The notes under the pieces: model-generated
Seen by the model: the letters and a program-made list of their open reading frames with translations, nothing else
The model's database searches: none
What the model was told of the DNA's origin: nothing
Part shown: positions 44,696-54,550 of the stretch, piece after piece
Layout: each line of letters begins with the position of its first letter
Position numbering within the stretch: the stretch's first letter is position 1
Source of the DNA: Ustulina deusta
Taxonomy: Eukaryota; Ascomycota; Sordariomycetes; Xylariales; Xylariaceae
Length of the DNA stretch: 64,000 bases
Direction of reading: 5' to 3'
Assembly: GCA_023159155.1 (NCBI GenBank)
Contig: JAJNNX010000001.1
Location: forward strand, 992,001 to 1,056,000
Program-made: the position numbers and the translations under genes

Positions 44696-45400
44696 TCCCG
44701 CTGCTGTGCCGATTCGCACGGCAGGAGGAGAACTGAAGAATTTCTTAGCGCGCCGAGATTTAGGCGTATGTCTCGGCTGACGTGTTACCGATGCTCACCT
44801 AATAATATACCTACAACAACTATCTGTCAGAGTCGAGGGAGATCTTGCAGCGCTAGCGGCTAGGTCGTGCGTACTACCTGGACTAGTAGAGGTCGGATGA
44901 AAACGCCCGGCTTAGAGAGAGCGCTACTCGCCTACGAGACCTGGGGTTTCCAAGCGGTAAAATCCTGTTCGAGTTATCTGGGAGATCTTCCCTATTCTAC
45001 CCTCTCCTAAATTGCGGACCACTTGGGGGTTTAACGTACGGCTATTCTACTCTGGTACGCAGGTGGTTCGGGACAAACCATAGACGAGAGGGGGAATAGT
45101 TGTCATGCCGTCTACGCTGGCGTACGCGGATCGTACTCTGATGCGTATACAAGACGTACGGAAGCCCGGATATCCCACTTTGGAGTATTGCTGACCCTTT
45201 GAGGATGTTGGCGCAACGGCATACAGGCTGGCCGCTGTGACAAGTTTCCTGGTATTTCAATTTCAAATATTGACAGAGTTTGAGCTATGAGAGTTGAGAT
45301 TAAACGAAGTTAGGTGCAATTTTAGGTAGGTAGCCATAAATATGACTTAATAAATTCAGTTCGGTCCATTCTTATCTTGTGTCAGATCGTAACAAAGAGT

Positions 45401-45427
45401 TTTTTTTTTTCTTTTGGGGGGGGGGGG
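45401..45427. repeat. adjacent poly-T and poly-G runs
   Basis: A run of about ten T, then CTTTT, then about twelve G, read directly in gene-free AT-rich DNA. Confidence 0.8.
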
Positions 45428-47267
45428 TTCTCATCATAGGTAGGCGGCGCGTGGAAACAGCGTCCATCTATCTTCAATCTATATACCAGGGTAATTCCTG
45501 TGTGCATCCAGTGGGTGCAGGATGTTACGGTCCATGAGTTCGGTCTCGGATAGGGTCAAGTGCCAATAGGCTACAAGCACGTCAACACTTCAGAGTCGAC
45601 CCAAACAGAGAAATATCTAAGATATAATAACTTACCGACTTTTATGCCTTATGCCGCATTTAACATTATGCTAGTTGGCTACAGCTGTTGCTATCTGATC
45701 TTTAATCCGAGTTAGCAAAAGTGCTACCTAAAAGGAATCTGAACTAAAAACAGACTTACCATGTCCGAAGTTTTAAAAGGGTATATTCCATTACGCTAGA
45801 ATACCGCAAGCTAACAAGCCTCCTAAATAATAGAAACTAACAGTCAAGTTCTGAACAACGCCAGTTCCGAGCTGGGACTTAAACCTTAAACTAGTAATTG
45901 ATCTCTCGTTAACACAATCGTATTTACGTTAGTTTTACTGCAACTACCGCCGGGTCGGGGCTGCTGTTCTTTTGTCTAGTGTTAGTTTAAATCTCCAGTA
46001 TCTTAGCTTTTTCTATTTCCGTTATTTAACAGCCGCAACAACTAACTTAACAAACCAACGTAACTATACATAGGGATATGGGGAGCTCTAAGAAACAGCA
46101 ACTTACCTAGGTGCGCAAGTGCATATCAATTACAAATAAATAATGATGATTCGGGACGCATACAATGCAAGAGAATGCGAGAAGTATTGTCTGACTGATA
46201 GCCTGGTCGATAGTATGTTCATAGCGAAGCCAATTCGACAGCGACGTTGAAAAATAGCAAGATGGGAAACAGATATGCACGTATTAGCTGGTCCGAACTA
46301 ACTAATGCTTAGATGGGAAGATAGGAGACAATATATAGCTAGGAGACCAAAGTTGAATCTAAGAGACATAATCTGGCTAGCTGTTGCAGCCCTTTCGACT
46401 AATAAACAGCAAGTGCTAGGTGCTTAATATACAACTTAAAATAATATACGATATAGTAACGGCACTAAGTGTAACGGTGTAGCACATTTACTGCAGCTTG
46501 AAGGCGGTTATTACGACTTTCTTAGTTGTTAAACGCCAAGTTCCTACTGACGCAATCGATTCTACAAGGCGATACGGTCATTACGCATCTGAATCGGATT
46601 GGAAGATATTGCACCTTGACGCACACTTTTATTACGCATCTTCGGGACGGTTCTCAGCATGGTTATCACCTTCCATGGGCTCCGCAACAGCTCAAGGTGA
46701 TTGTAATAAGAAATCACGCTCAGCATCGTGGGAACAGTCCGGAGAGGCCTTAAAGACGGGAGACTTTGAACATAAGTAGGCCCCGGCGGGTAGCCATAAG
46801 CCACCTCTACACGTACCACCCACATGGAGAGGGTGTTACGATGTGCGCTGATGTGGTATTCAGACCTTGCAATGCTATATAGAGCTAGGTCCATTAGCAA
46901 GAACACGACTATGCTCGGTCCCTCCTCTCTCCTAACTGGATGCTTCGTTTCCTGGCAGTGCATTCTCCTGTGTATGTCTACCTATAATACTACCCATCTT
47001 ATGGAAACCGTAAGCAGAAACGTTCAACGATACCTAGTTATTGCTTGAACCTATTGGCTCCATGATACGGTAAAAAAGACGCCGTCATCACCTTTGAGGT
47101 AATAACGGTTATATGCCCCATCTCACCGCGATACTCCATTTGCTACTGGTATATTCTGGTATCTGCTCCAAACCATTAATGATATTTGGTTCATATTCAA
47201 AATGATATCTTTTGTTTATTAAAAGCTGCGAGGGTAATAAGGCAGCGGTTTTCGACGCAGAAACAGC

Positions 47268-47363
47268 ATATACGAACATAGCATGGCCCCTTTAATCTAA
47301 TCTTTATGAGCGTCAGATTAGTAGTTGGGTCGGTGACGACAAGCGAATCCCTGGTGTTGTATA
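47268..47363 (+). pseudogene. truncated 5S rRNA gene copy
   Basis: The segment from about 47313 (CAGATTAGTAGTTGGGTCGG) through TGACGACAAGCGAATCCC to GGTGTTGTATA matches, from memory, the 3' half of filamentous-fungal 5S rRNA, including the internal Pol III C-box. It is followed by a T6 terminator at 47364-47369. The 5' end CATATACGAACATAGCATGG resembles the 5S start, and its ATATACGA can pair with TTGTATAT to close helix I. The middle is about 20-25 nt too short (96 versus roughly 119 nt) and poorly matching (TTTAATCTAATCTTTATGAG). It is therefore most likely a decayed, dispersed 5S copy rather than a working gene. Confidence 0.75.
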
Positions 47364-47369
47364 TTTTTT
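47364..47369 (+). terminator. T6 Pol III terminator after the 5S copy
   Basis: Six T residues directly follow the 5S-like 3' end, as expected for RNA polymerase III termination. A later stretch of T/A-rich DNA continues to about 47400. Confidence 0.6.
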
Positions 47370-47579
47370 CTTTGGGTTATTTTTATTTTTATCTTTACTG
47401 CTCACACGATTCTCAATTTATGGAGTGACCGTGATGGCTCTCCCCTTTTTTCCTTCACTCAGACTTGATTCGGGGGTATGCCAGATAAGAGTATCCAGGT
47501 ACGGTAAGGTTGACATAATAAAAGTAGTTGAGAAACATTGAGTGAAACTAATCGACGGCTTGGACTCTCGAGAGCAAAA

Positions 47580-48432
47580 ATGTCGAAGCATGGCAAGGCT
47601 TGCTGTAGATATGAATGCTCCGTGCGGTAGAGTAATTAGCGGTGGTCGGCTGTAACTAGGATCATATAGGATTCCGTCCGTAGTGGATGAAGGTTACGAA
47701 CCCAAGGGTCAATACAACGACGTAGATGGGCCAAGACATGTGAGTGGACTCGGCCTCTGGTATTTGGGATTCGGATTAAGTAGAACTGTATGAAGATGTG
47801 ACGGTCCTCCCGATGCCGACAAGGCTATCTTGGCTGTTTATGACATTTTCGGCTTCTTCCTGCAGGCCCTCCAAGGAGACGATATACTGGCAACAGGAGA
47901 CGCAGAACAATCATACCAGGTTTTCATACCAGACTTTTTAACAGCAACCCCGCGAAGATGGAATGGTACCCACCCGTCAACAATGGACAAAAAGCTATTC
48001 TCGGCGAGTGGGGGGTTAAAGAAGCGTTGTGGTCTATCCATCACCCCAAGATACCAGTGATTTTGTAGGCAGCGGGCAAGATAAACCCGAACATCAAGTC
48101 TTGGGGCATCATGGAATATTGCTGGGGTGGCAAGATGGCTAGCATCGTCGCGGGCGACGAATCGGGGTTGTTCAAGGTTGCAGTCCAGACGTCACCAGCT
48201 CAAGTCGATGCAGGCGATGCTGCTCGAGTTAATATCCCCACGATGTTACTTGCATCTAACGGCGAGTCAGTTGAGAGTGTGTGAAGGAGTATGAGGAGAG
48301 CCTCAGTGTACCTAGTCATGTTGAGAGGCTCGACGACCAGGTTCACGGGTTCATGAGTGCCCGTGCCGATCTTAAGGATTACAAAGTGAAGGCTGGGTAC
48401 GAGATCAGCTTGCGCTCAAGTTATTCCACTAG
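47580..48432 (+). pseudogene. dienelactone hydrolase-family pseudogene (Aim2-like)
   Basis: Pieces of one alpha/beta-hydrolase are readable in order but in shifting frames. They are MSKHGKACC (47580), IPSVVDEGYEPKGQYNDVDG (about 47671), DADKAILAVYDIFGFF (about 47815), NPAKMEWYPPVNNGQKA (about 47947), INPNIKSWGIMEYCWGGKM (about 48085, nucleophile Cys in GYCWGG-type elbow), SNGESVESV, then after a frame change KEYEESLSVPSHVERLDDQ and HGFMSARADL (catalytic His), and finally QLALKLFH and TAG at 48430. Frame changes occur near 47940, 48282 and 48398, and the segment between WYPP and INPN is eroded with an in-frame stop. Introns could explain the early joins but not the later breaks, so the gene is probably dead. 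Confidence 0.82.
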
Positions 48433-49428
48433 CGTCTGGAGGAGATGGTGGCTATAATTAATGATAGCCGTCGTCATTCAAACAAGGAAGGGAATTCTAT
48501 ATAATGTGGTGATACTGTGCTACTGCGTCAACGGGAGGAAGGATAAAATAATACTCGCCCTAAATACCTAAGAACGGAAAATAAGGAATCAATTCAAATA
48601 ATTGCATCGAAACTAACTCGTGGTTACGCCCGTGGTTAGTATCTCTGCCCATTCATGGCTACTCTTTGAATTTACCGAACGTGCTTGGGCAACATCTTTA
48701 GAGCCTGCCTGATCTTATCCAAACCTGATCATTGCCTTAGCTTGTTTAAGGATAGCACAAATAGCATAGCTTGATCGATCTTATCACTCTCTTTGCGTTG
48801 GCGGATGAAGATTCTGTCTGCCTACAATGTCATCACTTGTTGCGGGGTCATCATGCGCGGAAAGTGATGAGAGGAGCATGACGGATTTTCTGGGAGGAAT
48901 GAATATATTGTTCCAAAAAGTGGTGCTGATGAGTTGACTTCGAGTCGCAGGAAATTGATTGATAACGATCGCTTTTCACTGGTATGGGAGGGCTATGCTT
49001 CATTCAGATATCTGGTTTAGTTCCATGATAAGCTGTGCTGTTGTGAACAGCGGGAGCACCTGCCCAAACTGTTAAATGAATACCTGCCTGCGCTAGGTAC
49101 CTTAGGTACTTAGGGACGCTATTACCTGGGCAGGTATGGTTAGGTGGGGAGATAGGTGGGGCAAAGGCACCAAACACGCTTGTAGCTTTGACGCGTCTCG
49201 ATATTATGCTCTCAATCCCCACTATCGCAGCTGTTCCTTTCCTTTCCAACCACCGCGGACAGATGTATTTATTCCCAACTCGAAGCAGTCGCAACATAAC
49301 ACCGTCATTATATTCTAGAATCCTACTCTAGTATTGGAATGAGCTTCCATACAAGTTAGAATTGTGCCAACTCTTTGCGACCTTCAGTCCCTCAGTCCCT
49401 CTTCCACACCAAAATATAGTGTTACGCG
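48433..49428. other. intergenic, no gene seen
   Basis: About 1 kb right of the hydrolase pseudogene, AT-rich in its left part, with a CTAGGTACCTTAGGTACTTAGG cluster at about 49094-49115 just upstream of the next gene. Nothing coding recognised. Confidence 0.55.
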
Positions 49429-51258
49429 ATGCCACGACCTCGACTGACTCGACCAGCGCGAACGCGCCCAGCCAAAGCAACAATCCCCAGTGCTGCGACA
49501 GCGCCAGCGGCAGAGCCTGCACCAGAATCTGCCGTTGAACCCGCGCTTCAAAGCAGTGCCCCAAGCTCTGATATTTACGATGTGAGCGATCGCGAAAAGG
49601 AAAGAGCCGCAGCGAGACGCAAATCGCTGCGCGATAGCGCATCAATGCGCGGCCGCACCACCTCTGCAGAAACAGGACAACAACAGAGGGCCTTGGATCG
49701 AGCAAAACAAAGACGCGATGCTGCTATGGAGAGACTCGAGAATATCACATCAACCGCCAGTTCAGATGAAGAAGGGGGAGAGGCTGTCGGCAGCTCGAAC
49801 GGTTCTGTTGACCCAAGCCAGCGCGTCGTCAAGGCGACACCTTCGCGCGGCAGGCCTACGGAAATATCCGGTTTGGATCTTGACGACTCCATGTTCGATG
49901 ATCTCGATACCACCTTGCATACAGTGGGGCATGCTAGTGCCCAGCGATCTGCCGAGACATCGACCCTGTCTGTTTCTCAGTTCAGACGGCGACCGCGCGC
50001 TGGCAGTTTTCTTAGTCGTGATGATGGGCCTATTCGTCCCAGTAGTAGGGCCGGCCCTAATACGCCTGCCTTCAGCTCCACCCTCAATTTTGGTGTATTC
50101 AAGAGGAGGGCACGAGAACCCAGCATTCTCAGTACTGCACAGAAGCCAAGACCGCAGCGTCCCGAACCCGAGCAGGAGCCAGAAGATGATGAAGAGGAGG
50201 AAGAAGACGGACTTGATGAAGCTGGGTTTGCACCCGAGGCTGAATCAACTCCTCTACGACGCTCTAAGAGAGGCTCTGGTGGAGTGGCGCTTGCACAGCC
50301 GACTTCAAGTGCAAAGTCCCGCAAGAGAAAATCCACTGAAAGTCACGGGCGACGTCTTCGATCGTCTCCTTTTGAAATTAATGACGACATTCGTCAGTCA
50401 ATTGAGCAGCCAGCTTCAGACGAAGAATCCCCCCTATCATCACCGCCATCGCTGCCACAATATGTACCATCAACACCCATTGTACCTCCAATGGACCCGG
50501 AGCTGATGGCCCCTCCTCTCAGCAGCGACTCCTCGGAAAGCGATGAAGAACTCTGGCCACCCCTGCAATCTATCCCAAAAGCACGTCCGCGACAGGCAGC
50601 TTCAGCGCCACGGCGAACGCCAGGTCAAGATGATAATATCTCGAATATATCATCACCGCCTTCACTGACACACTCTCCTAATTATGCCCACTCATCTTCG
50701 CCACCACCCACACGAGCAGCCAAACCGAAGCGCAAAACCGCACCCAAGCCACCCCGTAAAGTGACGACGGCTGATCTTACAGGATTGCTACCACGTCGCC
50801 GGCGCAGGGACGCTGGAGACGACCCTTTCGGCATAGACGAGGATGAGTCAGAACCCGAGGTCGACATTTCTGGTCTACGTGACGGTGACGATGAGCTTGC
50901 GCATTTAGACGTCCGGATGAGACGACGTCCAGCAACTCGAGTTAACGCCCAGAATCAAGTTACGGCAAGAGTGCGTGCGCCAATCCGCAACAATGATAAA
51001 GCGACCCTAGGTCCTAATAAGCGCATTTCGAGGACATATGGCCGGTTGTCAGACAAGGAGAATCATGATGAAGATGAAGATGAGGGTGATGATGGTAGCA
51101 ATTCTGTCGCCGATTTGGGCGAGGAGAGCAGTCAAATTCTGGTGGAGAGGATGGGCCAAGAGCTCAAAAGTGCAGTGCGCAAGTTTGAAGAAGTGGATAA
51201 GTGGGAGCTCTCATTCGAGGAGAGAACGCGAAGTAGTTCACCACAGGATGCTCGGTAA
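49429..51258 (+). CDS. unrecognised disordered nuclear-looking protein with KEN box
   Basis: Intronless, 609 aa from the ATG at 49429. Almost entirely low-complexity: basic N-terminus (MPRPRLTRPARTRPAK), a short Arg/Glu helix (REKERAAARRKSLRD, then ALDRAKQRRDAAMERLENI), an EPEDDEEEEED block and several Arg/Lys clusters (RRSKRGSG, SRKRKSTES). Conserved-looking elements near the C-terminus are TTADLTGLLPRRRRRD with DPFGIDEDE, the motif ISRTYGRLSDKENHDE, and a final helix LVERMGQELKSAVRKFEEVDKWELSFEE. KEN is an APC/C destruction signal, so cell-cycle-controlled turnover is possible, which is inference. The basic/acidic mix suggests chromatin or DNA association. I could not assign a family. Confidence 0.78.
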   Translation: MPRPRLTRPARTRPAKATIPSAATAPAAEPAPESAVEPALQSSAPSSDIYDVSDREKERAAARRKSLRDSASMRGRTTSAETGQQQRALDRAKQRRDAAMERLENITSTASSDEEGGEAVGSSNGSVDPSQRVVKATPSRGRPTEISGLDLDDSMFDDLDTTLHTVGHASAQRSAETSTLSVSQFRRRPRAGSFLSRDDGPIRPSSRAGPNTPAFSSTLNFGVFKRRAREPSILSTAQKPRPQRPEPEQEPEDDEEEEEDGLDEAGFAPEAESTPLRRSKRGSGGVALAQPTSSAKSRKRKSTESHGRRLRSSPFEINDDIRQSIEQPASDEESPLSSPPSLPQYVPSTPIVPPMDPELMAPPLSSDSSESDEELWPPLQSIPKARPRQAASAPRRTPGQDDNISNISSPPSLTHSPNYAHSSSPPPTRAAKPKRKTAPKPPRKVTTADLTGLLPRRRRRDAGDDPFGIDEDESEPEVDISGLRDGDDELAHLDVRMRRRPATRVNAQNQVTARVRAPIRNNDKATLGPNKRISRTYGRLSDKENHDEDEDEGDDGSNSVADLGEESSQILVERMGQELKSAVRKFEEVDKWELSFEERTRSSSPQDAR

Positions 51259-51728
51259 TGGGGTTTGGAGCAGTATTAAGGCTTGGCTTGGAACAAAATG
51301 GGGGAAAGGGAGAGATGGTCTCTTTTGAGTTAACGATGATGATGATGATGAGCTTTCTACGCTTCTCTATCGGGTTGTCAGCTCTTGATTTGTATGCTGA
51401 GCGAGGCGTGAGGCTGGGGTTGGCTAGGAGGGCTACGTACCTAAATATGTGCGTGGAGTTGGAAGCTTGTTTACTTGCTATTGTGCTCAATATCACGAAG
51501 CCCTTTCCCCATATTCTATTTTATACACCCCTGTCCTTGATCTGTTGTAAACAATATAAACCTCGGTAAATCGGCTCGTCTACTTGTAGGCGATTATGAA
51601 CATGCTTGCGCGCCGAACTGCTCCTTGGAGCAAGTGTATTCAAGAGTATGGCAATCGACCCCCCGCCCAGCCGTCAGTCTACGCCCTCGGAGTCACCTTA
51701 GTTCGGAAAGTGAAGGGCTCCCGATACC
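51259..51728. other. intergenic between convergent genes
   Basis: Shared 3' region of the KEN-box gene (+) and TIP41 (-). A small ATG/GAT repeat lies at about 51335-51352. The overlapping frames here have no domain. Confidence 0.55.
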
Positions 51729-52927
51729 CTATGATGCTAGCGAGACACTCTCAAGGGTCTGGCTTACGGTGGGTAGAATTTCAGCAATGCGGTTCGCGTC
51801 TCGCAGGGCAATTGTGATCCCGTCAGGTCGTAGTCCGGATATCAAAAGTTTCTAAAGATAAAGTGAAGGGGGGAGATTAGCGTTTTCGGGTTTTAACAGG
51901 TACCCCTTCTCCATTCTGCGTGGTCACAGAGTGACTGGCCCAGACAATATATATATAGTATTAGACCCCCAAGAAAAAAAAAACTCACCTGTTTGACGTC
52001 GTTAAAGCTGGCCTCCTTAACCGTGTACTCGCGCGTGACGACCTCGGAGGCGAAGTCGACGTAGATCCTCGTGTCCCGCACGCGACAGAGGACGTTGTCG
52101 AGGCGCATGTAGAGGCGACACAGCAACAGCATGCGCTCGTCGTGCACGCGCAGCTTGGCGCTCAGGACCGAGATGCCGTTGTCGTCCAGCTCGCTCTCGT
52201 AGAGCATGACGTCGTCGAAGAAGCGGATGGGGTCGCGCCGCTTGAGGAGCTCGATGGGGATCGGGTCGGCCGTCGGCGCGAAGTCCAACGTCCTCTCACC
52301 ATCACCACCACCACCACCACCACCACCACCACCACCACCACTTCTACTTTTATCCCTGCTGCTGCTGCTGTTGTTGCTGTTTGTGCTGTTGCTGTTGCTA
52401 TTACTCCCCGTGGCCGCGTCAGCGTCCGTGTCTTCTGCACCCCCTGGCCCGCGAGCAGACGTGTCGCGGCGCACGACGACGGCGACGACGGTCCCCTTGT
52501 ACGTGGTGCTGTAGCTCCAGTCGAAGGGCCGCACGACCTCGCGGATGCCGGCGCTCGTCTGCTCGCGGCTCGCGCTCCACTCGCCGGCGTGCGCGACCCG
52601 CAGCATGTTGGCGCCCGTCTTGTCGACGGCGTCGAGGGCATCGCGGGCGTTGAACTCGACGCGCCACCCCGTCGGCGCGTGCGCGATGCTCACCACGTTG
52701 TCGCCGAATATCATCTCCGGCACCGGGATCCCGATGTCCCTCTCCATCGCCTCGATCGGCCCGGCCTTGGAGATGGGCAGCTTGCGGCTCGCTATCACGA
52801 ACGCGCCTTGCTCGTGCGTGTTCGTCGCCGCCGCTAGGTGCTCTGGGCTCGGCCATGGCTCGTCCATCGAGCTGATGGGGTTTATGGGCGTGGGGGGGTG
52901 TTGTCGTCTTATAGGCGGGGAAGCCAT
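51729..52927 (-). CDS. TIP41: Tip41-family TOR signalling regulator
   Basis: Two minus-strand exons (52927-51989, 51851-51729), 353 aa from ATG MASPPIRR. The longer open frame begins at a non-ATG codon. Diagnostic Tip41 sequences: PVPEMIFGDNVVSI, VEFNARDALD, VVRPFDWSYSTTYKGT, then IPIELLKRRDPIRFFDDV, LYESELDDNGISVLSAK and MLLLCRLYMRLDNVLCRVRD. The second exon gives KLLISGLRPDGITI and ends LESVSLAS. Tip41 binds Tap42 and modulates PP2A/Sit4 phosphatases downstream of TORC1. Between the two conserved blocks lies an Asn/Ser run plus about 12 glycines encoded by a CAC/CCA microsatellite (52297-52341). Confidence 0.94.
52297..52341. repeat. CAC trinucleotide microsatellite inside TIP41
   Basis: About fifteen CAC/CCA units on the plus strand, read as GGT/GGC-type glycine codons on the TIP41 coding strand. 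It falls in a loop between conserved blocks. Confidence 0.9.
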
Positions 52928-53432
52928 CTCGTGGGCGGGATGTCTGTGTTGTCGAGGATAGGCGAGTTTGGCTGGGTTCGCGAGAGCTTTTGGGCGCAAG
53001 GGTTTTAAGGTGGTTTGCTGGGGAGCGGTCAATGCGGCTTTCTAGGTATGCTGAAAGTTAATTTTGGGAGAAAGAAGTTGGCCTCGATGCCATCTCGAAG
53101 GTAAGGTCAGGGATGCTTCAGTTGGGTACGGAGGGGCACAGAGAGCTCCAGTGTGGGGATGAAATGGCCTGTCAGCTCCCATGTTCCTTGGCAAACCCAT
53201 AATCCCACTACCGCGGTACATGGTAGGTATCTGCCGGCTCGGGAATTGTCTACGGGACGGAAGCGACTTTACGATAGAGGACGAATATATAAATCTGCAA
53301 TCCGGGAAAAGAATAAAATACATAGAACCGTGTGATTGATAAAAAGTCCGGTCCTATGGTACTATGATAGGATAAAGGGGAAATGTTACCCACTATCTTA
53401 GTATTTCAACACAAGAATTAGCGTCTCTGAAG
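52928..53432. other. divergent intergenic region
   Basis: 505 bp between the TIP41 start (-) and the nucleoside hydrolase start (+), presumably both promoters. No specific site recognised. Confidence 0.5.
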
Positions 53433-54550
53433 ATGAAGGCGCATATTCCCATTCGCTTTCTAACGAGTGCTGCTGTCGCGCTCGCCGTCCAGAAAAATCT
53501 CATCATCGACACTGACCTCTTCAGTGATGTCGAGTAAGCGCCTGGGAAACCCTCCTCGACCCCTGAGACTTACCGCTTACAATCGAGTAGCGACGTTGGA
53601 GCTCTGCTTCTGGCAGCAACATCGCCACATGTAAATCTGCTCGCCGTCAACATCAATTACCCGTCGACATTCTCGGCCCTTGCCGCATCGGCTATCCTGG
53701 CGCACTATGGCTACACCGAAATTCCGATTGGGATTCGACGTCCGCTCACCAACATCACCTTTTTCGACACCCGGTCTTATGAGGTGGGTGAATACGCTAG
53801 TAAGGTCGCCTTCCACTGGTCTGGCGGGAGTCTGCCCTGGGGCCGTGCCGAGGAGGCATGGGATCCCGTTGCCCTGTATCGAAAGATGCTCGCCGCGGCC
53901 GAGGATGGCACGGTGACGATTGCTTCGATTGGATTTTTGGAAAATGTGAGTCGTGTGGGGACATATCTTGAAACTACTTCTCTAACACCGGAGCAAAGCT
54001 CTCAGGATTGTTAAACTCGACTGCTGATTGCTACTCTGACCTTGGTGGCCGTGAGCTCGTCGCGCGCAAGGTCTCCGAGCTCGTTATTATGGGCGGCGGC
54101 TACCCCTCGGGCTACGAGTTCAACTTCTGGGGTTCTAATGCCAGTCTCACGGCACATGTGGTTCATACGTGGGAGGGACGCATAGTTTTTCTCGGCGACG
54201 AGGTCGGGAAGCCTGTCACGTCAGGCGGACGGCTCATGTCCGAAGGACCCAGCACGGATCCGGCGCGAATGGCGTATATCTACTACACCTACTACGCACG
54301 GCGGCCGTCGTGGGATCCTCTGACGGTGTTGTACGCCATCAATGGACTTGGGGGTTTGTTCCAGTTCGGGAATGAATATGGATACAACCACGTCGCGGCC
54401 GACGGAGCGAATCAATGGGTCTGGGATCAAAAAGTCCGGAACCAGTTCTTCTTACGGCTGGCGGTCGATGAAGAAACGGCTGCTGCAGAGCTAGATCGGT
54501 TGTTTCTCCAAGGTGCCTTCTCGGTCGCAGAACAGCTCGAAACGAAATAG
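53433..54550 (+). CDS. inosine/uridine-type nucleoside hydrolase
   Basis: Exons 53433-53533, 53591-53945 and 53999-54550, 335 aa. It cleaves the N-glycosidic bond of ribonucleosides. The N-terminus KNLIIDTDLFSDVDDVGALL, joined across intron 1, supplies the calcium-binding Asp cluster, with two more residues between DTD and DD than the classical DTDPGxDD. NINYPST (Asn39-equivalent), VIMGGGYPSGYEFNFWG (Glu and Asn of the ribose site) and SWDPLTVLYA (C-terminal Asp) are present. The usual DPEAA after the EFN motif is replaced by SNASL. Residues 1-20 (MKAHIPIRFLTSAAVALAVQ) could be a weak signal peptide, so secretion is possible. Confidence 0.9.

Larger units (their letters stand above)
43835..47267. 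other. gene-poor, AT-rich degenerate region
   Basis: 3.4 kb without a supported gene. It contains a C21 run at 44675-44695 and a T-run followed by G12 at about 45401-45427. Much of 45.3-46.5 kb is very rich in TA, TTA and CTA words with frequent stops in all frames. The longest frames (46498-46779 +, 46562-46963 -) overlap each other and show no domain. It resembles decayed repeat DNA, but no transposon protein could be read. Confidence 0.5.

Noticed and set aside
46498..46963. Overlapping ORFs on both strands
   Set aside because: Mutually overlapping, no domain, in the degenerate AT-rich island.
52928..53032. N-terminal extension of TIP41
   Set aside because: The open frame there begins with TTG, not ATG. 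The first ATG is at 52927.
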